64,000 bases of DNA from Flavobacteriales bacterium UBA2104 (GCA_002331485.1 DCYS01000009.1:1-64000); one strand, 5' to 3'; shown: positions 43,977 to 54,145, counted from the first letter of the stretch. Numbers and translations: made by a program. Notes: generated by a model from the sequence alone, not told the origin.

Positions 43977-45089
43977 TTACAATTTGCCTAACGTATACTT
44001 TTGACCAGGGAGCATCATGATGATCCCTTTGATCTCAAGCCCAAGGAGTATACTGCTGATCATAGAAACAGGTTGTTTTAATCGCATGGCCATAACATCT
44101 AAAGAGATGTTTTCAAATTCTTTGATCACCTTAACAACCTTCTTCTCATCACCAGATAATCGTTCAAAGAGATTTCCTTGAATTGGTTTTGGCACCCCTT
44201 TTTTATCCCAACCAAGAAACTCAGTTAAGTCCTTACCACAGGTGATCAAGTGGGCTTTGTCTTGACGAATAAGAGTATTACATCCTTTTGAGAAATCTGC
44301 GTCTACTTTTCCAGGAAAGGCAAATACATCTCGATCATAATCGTTTGCTAAATGAGCAGTTATCAGTGATCCTCCTTTTTCACCACTTTCAACAACTATA
44401 GTTGCATCCGTCATCCCCGCCACGATCCGATTCCGTTGAGGAAAGTTTTCTCTATCAGGTAAGGTGTTTTCTGGAAATTCTGTTAGCAAACCAGACCCTT
44501 CTGCATTGATCATGTCTTGAGCTGTTTTTTTGTTTCTTGATGGATAGATTCGGTCAAGTCCATGACCCAATACTCCAATCGTTTTCATGTTTTTTGAGAT
44601 ACAAAGTCGATGGGCTTCATTATCTACGCCATAAGCTAAACCGGAAATCACTTGAACATCAAATCCGCTCAGATGATCAATGAGTTCAAGAATGATCTTT
44701 TTGCCATAAGAAGTCATGTTCCTTGTCCCTACAATTGCAACAGATCGGTCTGTGTTTAGAACTGGGTTTCCTCTAGAATAGAGGATTATGGGAGCATCAG
44801 GGCATTGCTTTAATCGATAAGGGTACTTTTCACTTGTGAAAAAATGAGTATCGATCTTGTGTTTTTCGACAAATTCTAGTGTTTTTTCTGCCTTGAGTAA
44901 AGCGTGAGTTCTATTCAAAGATCGAAATCGCTCTTTGGAAAAGCCTGGAACTTCGGTTCTTATGTTCGTACTTTCTTCAAAAACTGCACTTGGACTTCCT
45001 AAATAAGCCACAAGTAATCTTGCCATTTTTGGACCTACTCCTTGCAACATAGACAAGGCTATCTGGTGGTGGTGTTCGGTTGTTTTCAA
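43977..45089 (-). CDS. dprA: DNA processing protein DprA
   Basis: A 370-residue protein that loads RecA on single-stranded DNA during natural transformation. The N-terminal HhH-type part (about 1-60) is followed by the Rossmann DprA core: VAIVGTRNMTSYGKKI (about 117-132), ISGLAYGVDNEAHR, GVLGHGLDRIYP and ENFPQRNRIVAGM with VVESGEKGGSLITAHLA. The C-terminal winged helix is at about 305-370. Length is normal for DprA/Smf. It lies back to back with a TonB receptor across a 52-base intergenic region. Confidence 0.93.
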   Translation of the reverse strand: MKTTEHHHQIALSMLQGVGPKMARLLVAYLGSPSAVFEESTNIRTEVPGFSKERFRSLNRTHALLKAEKTLEFVEKHKIDTHFFTSEKYPYRLKQCPDAPIILYSRGNPVLNTDRSVAIVGTRNMTSYGKKIILELIDHLSGFDVQVISGLAYGVDNEAHRLCISKNMKTIGVLGHGLDRIYPSRNKKTAQDMINAEGSGLLTEFPENTLPDRENFPQRNRIVAGMTDATIVVESGEKGGSLITAHLANDYDRDVFAFPGKVDADFSKGCNTLIRQDKAHLITCGKDLTEFLGWDKKGVPKPIQGNLFERLSGDEKKVVKVIKEFENISLDVMAMRLKQPVSMISSILLGLEIKGIIMMLPGQKYTLGKL

Positions 45090-45141
45090 AATAATTAGAT
45101 TATATTTAGGTCATATTAAGTTAATACTTTTTATCCTACTT

Positions 45142-47511
45142 ATGAAACATATTTGTGCTATTTTTTTCATCATTTCTTTTGGTGGTTTTGCCCAGGATCT
45201 CTCGGGTATTGTTTATGATGACACTGATCAGCCTTTGATCGGTGTGTTGGTTGAAACGAATACTGGACTAAAGACGAGGACTAACGTAAATGGAGTTTTT
45301 ACACTTCCAATAAAAGAGTATCCCGCAACTCTTACCTTCAAGTTTTTTGACTTTAAAACAATGACAAAAACAGTTGTTGAACCTTTGAAAGATGGTCAAT
45401 TAACCATTAAGATGAAACCGCTTACTCAAAACCTGGATGGTGTTGTGGTTTCTGCCTCGAGAAGAGAGCAGAGAATTGAGGATATTCCCGTTTCTCTGGA
45501 AATTATTAAACCAGAATTAATTGAGAACAAGGCGCTGAATAATGTAGAAGAGGCGGTCAATCAAGCTCCCGGGGCCTACGCTATGGATGGTCAGGTGTCG
45601 ATCCGTGGAGGAAGTGGATTCTCATATGGTGCCGGAAGTAGAGTCCTGGTTGTATGGAATGATGTTCCACTTTTATCGGCAGATGCAGGAGATGCAAAAT
45701 GGACTTCAATACCTATTGAGAATATTTCACAGATAGAGGTTTTGAAAGGAGCATCATCTGTTTTATACGGTAGTGGAGCGCTTAACGGTATAATTTCATT
45801 GAGAGACAAAGAACCGACTAAAGTTGGAGAAACAAAATTGAGCTATCAGACTGGAGTTTTTGATCAGCCCAGGAGAGAAGGCTTACAGTGGTCGGATAAA
45901 TCACTTTTTTCAAGTCAGTTCAATGCTTATCACGGAAAAATGCTCGATAATTTTGGATACACAGTTTCTGTATACGATTATCGAACAGACGGTTACAGAT
46001 CAGGAGAAGAGCAAAATAGCTTTAGGTTTAATGGTAGTTTTATTTTTAAGCCTAAAAAACTGAAAAGATTCAACGCGGGACTGAATTACTCTGCGAGTAC
46101 AGAACGTAAAGGGCTGTTTATCATCTGGGAAAGTGACAGTTTAGCTTATCAACCAAGTGGAGGGACAGCGGATCCGTTTAGCGATACTTCTTCTCTTTCG
46201 GTTACAGAGAATATACGGTTGACTGTTGATCCCTATGTAAAGTGGTACGATAAGTATGATAACAAACACAGCATACAAAATCGCTGGTATTACACGGATA
46301 ACAAATCATTAGATGGTCAAAGTGCAGCAGCTTCAATGTATTATACAGACTATAAGTTTGAGCGAAAATTTAAAAATGATTTTGTATTAACGACGGGATT
46401 AACTGGTATCTTCAATGTTGTGCGCTCAGAGTTGTATGGAGATCATGATTCGAGAAACTTTGCTATGTATGGTCAAGTTGAAAAATCGTTCGGTAAATTA
46501 GATCTGACAGGAGGAGTGAGAGGAGAGTATTTTCAACAAAATGAGTTAGACCCAGATTCAAGAGTATATTTTTCTGATGACTCAACATCAGCTGTTCCAA
46601 TACGTCCAATTTTCAGGGTCGGAGCAAATTATGAATTGTATGAATACACGCACTTAAGGGCATCATTTGGTCAGGCTATTCGTTACCCATCAGTTGCCGA
46701 GCGATTTGCATCAACTTCGATCGGAGCGTTGAACATTTTTCCTAACCCAGCACTTCAACCTGAAAGAGGTTGGTCAGCTGAGCTAGGGTTCAAACAAGGG
46801 TTTAAGATCTCTAACTTCAAAGGTTTTGTTGACGTCGCTGGTTTCATAAACCAATACGAAAATATGATGGAATTTACTTTTGGATATTTCAAACCTGATT
46901 CAATTCCTGTAAGCTTTAATCCGGATGATCCCGGGTTTCCAGAAAAATGGTTTGGTTTTAGAGCTGAGAACGCCGAGAACGCCAGAATTACTGGGGTGGA
47001 ACTGTCTGTTAATGGAACAGGGAACATCGGACCAGTTGAGGTTACAGCATTGATGGGATATACTTATATGAACCCAATTGTTCTAAATCCAGATTCTACT
47101 TATGTATATGGTGCAGATGGAAATGGAGGGCTATCTGACACTTCATCGAACATGTTAAAGTATAGGTTCCGCCACCTCGCCAAGGGAGACATCCAGTTCA
47201 AATACAAAAAAGTGATGTTAGGTTTCACAGGAAGATACAACAGTTTCATGGAAAATATTGATGCAAACTTCGAGACAGGAATTAATGTTCCGTTAGTAGG
47301 TAACACTCAGGTACTGCCAGGTTTAGAGGAGTATCGTGAGAGAAACAATGATGGAGATATCGTGTTCGACGCAAGAATTGGATACCAAATAAATGAAACT
47401 TTTTTACTCAATTTCGTAGTGAATAATGTGTTTAATGAAGAGTATATGACTCGTCCAGGAGATATTAGAGCTCCAAGACAGTTTTTAATACGCTTTCAGG
47501 CAAAGTTTTAG
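45142..47511 (+). CDS. TonB-dependent outer-membrane receptor
   Basis: A 789-residue receptor with signal peptide (about 1-17), a carboxypeptidase regulatory-like beta domain (about 18-95) common in Bacteroidota, a plug domain (about 105-225; SVLYGSGALNGIISL), and a beta barrel ending in Phe (RFQAKF), as expected for BAM recognition. The substrate is not evident; there is no SusD partner next door. The KdsB gene starts two bases after its stop, so the two may share a transcript. Confidence 0.88.
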   Translation: MKHICAIFFIISFGGFAQDLSGIVYDDTDQPLIGVLVETNTGLKTRTNVNGVFTLPIKEYPATLTFKFFDFKTMTKTVVEPLKDGQLTIKMKPLTQNLDGVVVSASRREQRIEDIPVSLEIIKPELIENKALNNVEEAVNQAPGAYAMDGQVSIRGGSGFSYGAGSRVLVVWNDVPLLSADAGDAKWTSIPIENISQIEVLKGASSVLYGSGALNGIISLRDKEPTKVGETKLSYQTGVFDQPRREGLQWSDKSLFSSQFNAYHGKMLDNFGYTVSVYDYRTDGYRSGEEQNSFRFNGSFIFKPKKLKRFNAGLNYSASTERKGLFIIWESDSLAYQPSGGTADPFSDTSSLSVTENIRLTVDPYVKWYDKYDNKHSIQNRWYYTDNKSLDGQSAAASMYYTDYKFERKFKNDFVLTTGLTGIFNVVRSELYGDHDSRNFAMYGQVEKSFGKLDLTGGVRGEYFQQNELDPDSRVYFSDDSTSAVPIRPIFRVGANYELYEYTHLRASFGQAIRYPSVAERFASTSIGALNIFPNPALQPERGWSAELGFKQGFKISNFKGFVDVAGFINQYENMMEFTFGYFKPDSIPVSFNPDDPGFPEKWFGFRAENAENARITGVELSVNGTGNIGPVEVTALMGYTYMNPIVLNPDSTYVYGADGNGGLSDTSSNMLKYRFRHLAKGDIQFKYKKVMLGFTGRYNSFMENIDANFETGINVPLVGNTQVLPGLEEYRERNNDGDIVFDARIGYQINETFLLNFVVNNVFNEEYMTRPGDIRAPRQFLIRFQAKF

Positions 47512-47512
47512 C

Positions 47513-48241
47513 ATGAAAAAATTAGCAGTTATTCCAGCTCGTTACGAATCGAGTCGCTTTCCTGGAAAACCCTTGATCGACCTAATGGGCAAGTCGATGA
47601 TACAGCACGTTTATGAGAGAGTAAATGATTCTGATCTTTTTGATACGGTCGTTGTTGCAACTGATGACGACAGAATAGCTGATCATGTTACAGGTTTTTC
47701 CGGCGAAGTCATGATGACGTCGAATCAACACAGAAGTGGGACAGAGCGGTGCGGAGAAGTAGTTGAGCGTTTTGATGACCATGATATAGTTGTGAACATT
47801 CAAGGTGATGAACCTTTGGTTGATCCAAAACAATTAAAGCAATTATTAGATGCTTTTGACTCTTCAGAAGTAGAGATTGCAACCTTAGCAACACCGAAAA
47901 TCACACCTGATGAACTGAAAGACAGCAACAGAATTAAAGTTGTTGTTGATCACAAAAATGACGCATTATATTTTTCTAGAAGTCATATTCCATTTGAGAG
48001 GAATGAAAATGAATATCCTTATTTAAGACATATAGGGTTATATGGTTTTAAAGCTGATGTGCTGAAGAAAATGGTGTCAGCAAAGCCAACAAAATTAGAG
48101 GAGGTTGAAAGTTTGGAACAGTTGAGATGGATGTACTACGGTTATTCTATTCGAGTTGTTGAAACCTCGATCGAAACACCAAACATAGATGTTCCGGAAG
48201 ACGTTGAACACGTGTTGCAAGTAATGAAGCAACAAGCGTAA
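47513..48241 (+). CDS. kdsB: 3-deoxy-manno-octulosonate cytidylyltransferase (KdsB)
   Basis: A 242-residue enzyme that activates KDO as CMP-KDO for lipid A core synthesis. It contains the nucleotidyltransferase motif IPARYESSRFPGKPL (7-21), HRSGTERCGEV (about 72-82) and VNIQGDEPLVDP (about 93-104). Length and motif order fit KdsB. Its presence supports a Gram-negative envelope with LPS. It follows a TonB receptor after one base. Confidence 0.93.
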   Translation: MKKLAVIPARYESSRFPGKPLIDLMGKSMIQHVYERVNDSDLFDTVVVATDDDRIADHVTGFSGEVMMTSNQHRSGTERCGEVVERFDDHDIVVNIQGDEPLVDPKQLKQLLDAFDSSEVEIATLATPKITPDELKDSNRIKVVVDHKNDALYFSRSHIPFERNENEYPYLRHIGLYGFKADVLKKMVSAKPTKLEEVESLEQLRWMYYGYSIRVVETSIETPNIDVPEDVEHVLQVMKQQA

Positions 48242-48266
48242 ATTAAAGTATTAAATGTAAATTTTG

Positions 48267-48274
48267 TATCTTTG
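48267..48274 (+). promoter_or_regulatory. -7 box just before the HU-SPOR gene
   Basis: TATCTTTG matches the -7 consensus and ends five bases before the ATG at 48280. Transcription would start within a base or two of the start codon, so the mRNA may be leaderless. Confidence 0.45.
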
Positions 48275-48279
48275 TTAGG

Positions 48280-49443
48280 ATGGTTGTATTTGATGAAATA
48301 CTGAGTGATCTATTAATGCAGAATAACTGTGTCGTGATCCCTGCTTTGGGAGGGTTCGTTGCGAATACTGTTTCTGCAAAAGTTGATGTTGATAAAGGTA
48401 TAATTACACCACCTAGTAAAGCGTTGAGTTTTAATCGCAGTCTAACAAACAATGATGGATTACTGGTGTCCGCTTTATCACAACAGCAAAGTATTTCATA
48501 TGATGAAGCAAATGAAAAGATCTCAACAAATGTGTTGAAGATCAAAAGTCGATTGAATGAAGGTGAAAGAGTTCACTTTCAAAATGTTGGTTTTCTTTAT
48601 TTGAATGATGCTGGTAAAATGGCATTTGAACAAGATCGCTTCTTTAATCTACTCCTCGCTTCTTACGGTATGGGCAATGTTCAGTTTGTTCCTGTTGAAG
48701 AAGAAAAAGAGACACCAGCAGTTCACGAAGAACTTGATAACAAAGAAGAACTAGAGCAAACTAAAGTTACTCCTGCAACTTCAGATAAGGAGAACGACAC
48801 GAAGGTTATTGAATTGAAACCGTCAGCTAAAGATGAGCCTAAAAAGCCTGTTCAACCAATCAAGAAGACCTCTACACTTAAGAAGGTTGTCAAATATGCA
48901 GCAGCTGCAGCATTGATCCCTGTTGCTTTTTATAGCTTCTGGATACCTATGAAGACCGACGTTCTTCAATCGGGTATTGTGTATACTGAAGATTTCAATC
49001 CTTTTGCCGAGAAGTCAAAGGCAAAATATGTTGAAGGAATTTCAAAAGACCCGATTAAACCAGAAGAGGTTCGAATTGAAAATGAGCTTGATAAAATCAC
49101 TTCTCATTTAGTGGCGAATAATGGAGATCTATTCTCTTACCCATTAACAGAAGACGATTACGTAACAGTTAGATTCAATAAACCGGTTGCGAACACGAAT
49201 AAAGAGATAAACCAATCGAATACGAACGGATATCATTTGATCGTTGGATGTTTTCGCGAACATGAGAATGCGAAAAACATGATCCAACAGCTTAACTCAG
49301 CGGGTTGGCAAGGTGTTATTGTTGATAAGCATAAAGGGCTGCACAGAGTTTCGGCTGCAGTTAGTCAGAATAAGAGTGAAATCCTGAAGAAACGTTCACT
49401 TATTAAGAATGAAGGTTTTAATGCATGGGTTCTGCTAAAATAA
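48280..49443 (+). CDS. HU-CCDC81 and SPOR domain membrane protein
   Basis: A 387-residue protein. The N-terminal part (about 1-130) resembles the tandem CCDC81-like prokaryotic HU domains (NNCVVIPALGGFVANTVSA, INPPSKA-type and SFNRSLTNNDGLLVSAL). An acidic linker follows, then one transmembrane helix (about 208-224) and a C-terminal SPOR domain (about 312-387; GYHLIVGCFREHENAKNMI). SPOR domains bind glycan-stripped peptidoglycan at the septum; the HU part binds DNA or is a structural relative. The arrangement is a widely conserved Bacteroidota protein of division or envelope regions. Confidence 0.85.
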   Translation: MVVFDEILSDLLMQNNCVVIPALGGFVANTVSAKVDVDKGIITPPSKALSFNRSLTNNDGLLVSALSQQQSISYDEANEKISTNVLKIKSRLNEGERVHFQNVGFLYLNDAGKMAFEQDRFFNLLLASYGMGNVQFVPVEEEKETPAVHEELDNKEELEQTKVTPATSDKENDTKVIELKPSAKDEPKKPVQPIKKTSTLKKVVKYAAAAALIPVAFYSFWIPMKTDVLQSGIVYTEDFNPFAEKSKAKYVEGISKDPIKPEEVRIENELDKITSHLVANNGDLFSYPLTEDDYVTVRFNKPVANTNKEINQSNTNGYHLIVGCFREHENAKNMIQQLNSAGWQGVIVDKHKGLHRVSAAVSQNKSEILKKRSLIKNEGFNAWVLLK

Positions 49444-49459
49444 ATTCCAATTTAAATCT

Positions 49460-50662
49460 ATGAAAAGAATATTTTTATCTGCTATCGCATTGTCGTTAGC
49501 ACTGAGTGTTAATGCACAAAAGACAACGAACGCTGAAGGTTCTAACTACGAATTTTCAGAAATTGCCCGTCACGATGCAACGCCTGTATTGTCTCAGGGT
49601 TATACTGGAACATGCTGGAGTTTTTCGGCGCTATCTTTCTTTGAGTCTGAGATGATCAGAAAAGGAAATGAAAATCCGCCAGTACTATCTCAAATGTATG
49701 TTGTTCGTAAAGCCTACGAAGGAAAAGCAGAGAAGTATGTGAGAATGGATGGAAAGATCAACTTTGCACAAGGAGGAGCATTTCATGATATACCATGGGT
49801 GTTCAGAAATCATGGTATTGTTCCGCTTAAAGCATACAATGGATTGAATTACGGACTGGATAAGCACAATCACCAGGAGCTATATAAAGGACTCAACGGC
49901 TACATGTCCGGTATAATGAGTTATGTTGACAGTAAAGGAAATCGCCCTCTGTCTGCATCTTGGAAAGATGGTTTTTCTGGTATTTTGGACGCATACTTGG
50001 GTCCAGACCCAACTTCATTTACATTCAATGGAAAGAAATACACTCCTAAAAGTTTTGCTAAAGAAACAGAGCTTGATATGGATGATTACGTGTCGCTAAC
50101 TTCTTTCTCACATTTTGATGATTACGAAGAGTGTATGCTCGCGATTCAAGATAATTGGGCTTGGGGTACGAGTTACAACGTGTCTCTTGAAGACTTGCAA
50201 AATGCCGCAGAACATGCCCTAAAAGAGGGTTACACTGTAGCATGGGGAGCTGATGTTTCTGAGAAAGGATTTAATTTTAGAAAAGGACTCGCAATTGTTC
50301 CTAAGGATGAAAGTACAATCGACGTGAAAGGAAAAGACAACAATAATTTTTCTGATGCAGGTGCAGATAAATCGTCTAATGCATTTTATACGCCAGTAGA
50401 GGAGCAAGAGATCACAGCTCAATTACGTCAGGAACAATATGATAATAAAACAACAACTGACGATCACGGAATGCACATCACCGGGTTATACAAAGAGAAG
50501 AATGGAACAAAGTACTTCCTTGTAAAAAACTCGTGGGGAACAGGTAATTACCCTGAAGGATATTTATATGTTTCTGAGAATTATTTCAAGCTAAAAACGA
50601 TAAATATTTATCTACATAAAGATGCTATTCCAGCAGATTTGAAAAAGAAACTTGGGTTGTAA
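49460..50662 (+). CDS. C1-family cysteine peptidase (bleomycin hydrolase-like)
   Basis: A 400-residue exported peptidase with signal peptide (about 1-19, ending VNAQ). Papain-type catalytic residues are visible: Cys52 in QGYTGTCWSFSALSF, His near 340 in DDHGMHITG, and Asn in KNSWGTGNYPEGYLYVSE near 357. This is the PepC/bleomycin hydrolase branch, an aminopeptidase in many bacteria, here exported. The endonuclease/phosphatase gene follows three bases later. Confidence 0.88.
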   Translation: MKRIFLSAIALSLALSVNAQKTTNAEGSNYEFSEIARHDATPVLSQGYTGTCWSFSALSFFESEMIRKGNENPPVLSQMYVVRKAYEGKAEKYVRMDGKINFAQGGAFHDIPWVFRNHGIVPLKAYNGLNYGLDKHNHQELYKGLNGYMSGIMSYVDSKGNRPLSASWKDGFSGILDAYLGPDPTSFTFNGKKYTPKSFAKETELDMDDYVSLTSFSHFDDYEECMLAIQDNWAWGTSYNVSLEDLQNAAEHALKEGYTVAWGADVSEKGFNFRKGLAIVPKDESTIDVKGKDNNNFSDAGADKSSNAFYTPVEEQEITAQLRQEQYDNKTTTDDHGMHITGLYKEKNGTKYFLVKNSWGTGNYPEGYLYVSENYFKLKTINIYLHKDAIPADLKKKLGL

Positions 50663-50665
50663 AAT

Positions 50666-51778
50666 ATGAGCAGTTCATTTAAACTAAAGAATTCTGCACC
50701 GTTGTTAGGGATCTTCCTGATGACGGTGTTTTTTTGGGGATGTTCTCCAAAGAACACGTCAAATTCTGGTCAGGCGAAATCAAAAGATCATGGTGAAAAT
50801 GAGGTTAAATTTCCTCATGAGCTATTGGATTCAATAGACCAGGCAACGGTTATCTTTTATAATGTAGAGAATCTTTTTGATACAATAGATGACCCAGAAA
50901 CGAAAGATGAAGATTTTTTACCATCAAGTAAGAAGAACTGGAATAGTAAACGATACGAGAATAAGCTTGAAAAACTTTCCGAAGTGGTCACCTCTGTGCA
51001 TTCGAATAACCCTTTATTTATTGGTTTGGCTGAAGTTGAAAATCGATTTGTTGTGCATGACTTGCTAAAAAAAGGCAGGCTGAGGGAAACAAAGTACAGG
51101 GTGGCTCATTTTGACTCTCCTGATGCCAGAGGAATTGATGTAGCACTAGCTTTTGATCATGAGCGCTTTCACATGACACATAAGCAAGCAATTAAATTAT
51201 CACTAGCCGATGATCCTGATTACAAAACAAGAGATATCCTCTACGTAAAAGGTGTGTTTTTCGACAGTTCAGAGGTTCACGTATTTGTAAATCACTGGTC
51301 TTCCCGAAGAGGCGGTCAAGATGCATCTGAGCACAAAAGAGTTAACGCTGCTGAGGTCTTAAGTGGTTTTGTAGATAGTATTAATCAAGTTGAGCAGGAC
51401 GCCAATATATTAATCATGGGTGATTTTAATGATTACCCGAATAATCGATCTGTCGCTGAAGTATTAGATGCGGGAAAACCATCCTCTGACTCAAAACTTG
51501 TGAACCTGATGCTTCCATATTATGAGAAAGGAGAGGGCACCCATAATTATAAAGGAGAATGGGGCGCATTGGATCAGATCATCGTGTCAAGATCTCTATT
51601 GGATAATAATGGCTTGGATATCGTCAATAAAGAAGCTAAAATAGCTGATAACGAGGCGTTTCTTTATACCAAGAAGGACGGTTCTAAAACCCCCAATAGA
51701 ACTTACGGTGGAAACAGTTATTTTGGAGGGTATTCTGATCATTTGGCGATTTTTGCTGCGCTAAAGATTAGTAAGTGA
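50666..51778 (+). CDS. Endonuclease/exonuclease/phosphatase lipoprotein
   Basis: A 370-residue lipoprotein (lipobox Cys at about 26 in FWGCSPKN) with an EEP fold. Metal and catalytic landmarks are FYNVENLFDTIDDP (about 66-79), the Glu in IGLAEVENRFV, VNHWSSRRGGQ, MGDFNDYPNNR and the final GGYSDHLAIFAAL with His. The EEP family includes nucleases, phosphodiesterases and sphingomyelinases, and the Bacteroidota form is often annotated only as EEP. Substrate unknown. It overlaps the glycosyltransferase gene by one base (TGATG). Confidence 0.85.
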   Translation: MSSSFKLKNSAPLLGIFLMTVFFWGCSPKNTSNSGQAKSKDHGENEVKFPHELLDSIDQATVIFYNVENLFDTIDDPETKDEDFLPSSKKNWNSKRYENKLEKLSEVVTSVHSNNPLFIGLAEVENRFVVHDLLKKGRLRETKYRVAHFDSPDARGIDVALAFDHERFHMTHKQAIKLSLADDPDYKTRDILYVKGVFFDSSEVHVFVNHWSSRRGGQDASEHKRVNAAEVLSGFVDSINQVEQDANILIMGDFNDYPNNRSVAEVLDAGKPSSDSKLVNLMLPYYEKGEGTHNYKGEWGALDQIIVSRSLLDNNGLDIVNKEAKIADNEAFLYTKKDGSKTPNRTYGGNSYFGGYSDHLAIFAALKISK

Positions 51779-53367
51779 TGGATATTATATCTGCATTCAT
51801 CTCCTTTTTTAATGATCTACCAACTATCTCAAAGACATTGTTCATACTTTGTTTTTGTAGTCTACTAGTTATGCATTGGACTTATCTGCGATCTAAAAGG
51901 GCTTTTCTTCCGATTATGCTGGTAACCGCCCTATTAATGGCTTCTTCTTTTGCTACCATAGACCCTTTTTTCCATACATGGGATGAGAGTTTCCATGCCT
52001 TGGTCGCTAAGAATTTATCGGAGTCTTATCTTTCACCTCATTTGATCAACGAAAACCTTTTTGGCTCTGAACCAGAGGTTTGGATTGGTAAATATATTTG
52101 GCTGCATAAGCCACCTCTATCATTATGGCAAATGGCTGTTTCGATCGATCTTTTAGGGGAGACTGTCTTTGCTGTTCGACTTCCATCTATCCTTGCCTTC
52201 GGAGGGACATGCCTTTTTATTTATAAGATCGGAGAACGATTGTTCGATAAAAAAACAGCATACTATGGAGCCTTACTTTTTTTACTTTATCAATTCGGAC
52301 TGGAACAGGTTGCAGGGATTCATACAGCAGATCATATTGATGTCGCCTTTACATTTTATGTAACAGCCTCATTTTGGGCCTGGATCACTTTTCGCCAAGA
52401 GCATAAAACAGTATTTCTTTTTCTGATAGGGTTCTTTGCTGGTTTAGCTGTTCTTACGAAGTGGTTGGCAGGACTTCTGGTTTTCGGAGTCTGGGGGATT
52501 CATTTAATTTCTTTAATTTTTGGACAGAGAGATCTTGTGTATAAAGAAACCTCCTTAATGCTAAGGTCTTTAGGTATTGCATTGATCGTATTTTTACCCT
52601 GGAATGTTTATGCGGCCCTTAAGTTTCCTGTAGAGTACTGGTATGAGTTTGATCACGCCAGACGTCATTTTTATGAGGTAATTGAGCTTCACGGAGGAGA
52701 TTTCTGGTATTATTGGCACAACCTATCAACATTGTTTGGATCAGGAACGCTTATTCCTTTTGTTATTGTATTATCAACAGTTTGTGCTATCTCATTTATA
52801 AAAAACCCTAAAGACCAACTTGCAACAGCTTCCTTTATATTCATTCCTTATGCCTTTTTTACTCTGGCTAGCACCAAGATGGAAAACTTTGTGACAATTG
52901 TTAGCCCTATTATTTTACTTTGCGTTTCAGCTTTTTTTGTCAGGTTGAGTGTGTTTCTAAATGAACGAACTAAATTAAGCAGGCAATGGTCATTTGTTCT
53001 TCTTCCATTTTTTATCATCTTTTTCTTGAGGCCCAAAGAAAGCATGAAGAATCATCGCCTTAATGATGTTAAGGTTCGAGCCATAAATGAAAACAAACGA
53101 AAATGGATCAAAGGGCTAGAGGTACAGGAAAATGCTGTCTATTTTTACGACGGAGCGAGTGATTATGAGCAAATCACTCACATGTTCTACCATAATAACT
53201 TAGCGATATCAGGGCTGCCAAACAGTAAGCAAATTGATAAAATGAATGGAGCAATGAGAAACTGTGTCATCATTTACAAAGATGATCCCCCAGATAACTC
53301 AGAGTTTCCCAAGGAAACTCGTTTTATAAAAATGCCTGATAAGCAAACATTAGCCCTAAAAAGATAA
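51778..53367 (+). CDS. GT39/ArnT-like membrane glycosyltransferase
   Basis: A 529-residue protein from ATG 51778 (a GTG at 51775 is less likely). It has about ten to twelve membrane helices and the GT39-type beginning (FATIDPFFHTWDESFHALVAKNL, with the Asp and Glu of the family catalytic loop, at about 60-83). ArnT-like enzymes transfer sugars from a polyprenyl-phosphate donor to lipid A or other carriers. The acceptor here is unknown. The 3' end overlaps the convergent UbiA-like gene by 44 bases, which is unusual for two real genes but is supported by both family signatures. Confidence 0.82.
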   Translation: MDIISAFISFFNDLPTISKTLFILCFCSLLVMHWTYLRSKRAFLPIMLVTALLMASSFATIDPFFHTWDESFHALVAKNLSESYLSPHLINENLFGSEPEVWIGKYIWLHKPPLSLWQMAVSIDLLGETVFAVRLPSILAFGGTCLFIYKIGERLFDKKTAYYGALLFLLYQFGLEQVAGIHTADHIDVAFTFYVTASFWAWITFRQEHKTVFLFLIGFFAGLAVLTKWLAGLLVFGVWGIHLISLIFGQRDLVYKETSLMLRSLGIALIVFLPWNVYAALKFPVEYWYEFDHARRHFYEVIELHGGDFWYYWHNLSTLFGSGTLIPFVIVLSTVCAISFIKNPKDQLATASFIFIPYAFFTLASTKMENFVTIVSPIILLCVSAFFVRLSVFLNERTKLSRQWSFVLLPFFIIFFLRPKESMKNHRLNDVKVRAINENKRKWIKGLEVQENAVYFYDGASDYEQITHMFYHNNLAISGLPNSKQIDKMNGAMRNCVIIYKDDPPDNSEFPKETRFIKMPDKQTLALKR

Positions 53368-54145
53368 TCCATCCATCTATAAGTCCTGAGAAGTACATTT
53401 CTTTACGTTCTTTTTTTGTTAGTAGAATAAGCAACAGTAAGCCAATATAAGACAGGTATAAAAATGGGTTGAATAAAAAATTTGGGTCGATAAAAAATAG
53501 AAGTGTCACACTAACTATCAATAAGAACGAACCGATCAATTTACTCCCCATTACACCAACTTGCTGAGGAATAGTTTTCTTCTTTGCATCATCATAAATT
53601 AGATCGCGAATATCAAAAGGTATGGTCGCCGCGAGGATGTATAGAAAAACACTTAAAGCGATGAAAATTGAGGTGCTACTGTAAGTACCATCTCTAAAAA
53701 CAGGCCACAAAACGCTTACCCCTGTCCAGACAAAAGCGATCAAATAAATCTTTAAAAACGGAAGATCCCGCAAAGCGTGTTTCGAAACTCCTTTATAAGC
53801 GTATAGGAATCCAATGAGCGTAAAGGAAATCACGATATATATGTCATTGGAAACACCGATCATGAGATACATCAACAGAGCACCTGCTCCCCCTATAAGT
53901 GAAAGAATGATCAGTAAAACTTTATGTTTAACAATCCATAAATGTCTAACCGAATATTCTTGTTTTACATCCTCGAAACGAAGAAGTCGCTGCAAATTAT
54001 AGATCATGAGTGTTGCAAACGCCGTACACGTTGAGTAGCTGATCGCATCGGAAAACCCCAAAAAGTTGCTTATTCCAAACGTCAGGAAGCCTACTGCCAA
54101 GCTGACTAAAATATTACCGTATACGAGGAATCTCAAAAACGACAT
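53324..54145 (-). CDS. UbiA-like prenyltransferase
   Basis: Start placed at ATG 54145 (273 residues); the longer frame from 54271 begins at TTG and adds a non-membrane tail. About eight membrane helices are visible, with NLQRLLRFEDVKQEYSVRH (about 60-78) in the place of the first Asp motif and FDIRDLIYDDAKKKTIPQQVG as the second, well-kept motif of the UbiA family. UbiA proteins attach prenyl chains to aromatic rings. The first motif is degenerate, so the activity may differ. It ends convergent with the GT39 gene, overlapping it by 44 bases. Confidence 0.75.
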   Translation of the reverse strand: MSFLRFLVYGNILVSLAVGFLTFGISNFLGFSDAISYSTCTAFATLMIYNLQRLLRFEDVKQEYSVRHLWIVKHKVLLIILSLIGGAGALLMYLMIGVSNDIYIVISFTLIGFLYAYKGVSKHALRDLPFLKIYLIAFVWTGVSVLWPVFRDGTYSSTSIFIALSVFLYILAATIPFDIRDLIYDDAKKKTIPQQVGVMGSKLIGSFLLIVSVTLLFFIDPNFLFNPFLYLSYIGLLLLILLTKKERKEMYFSGLIDGWIIFLGLMFAYQAFL

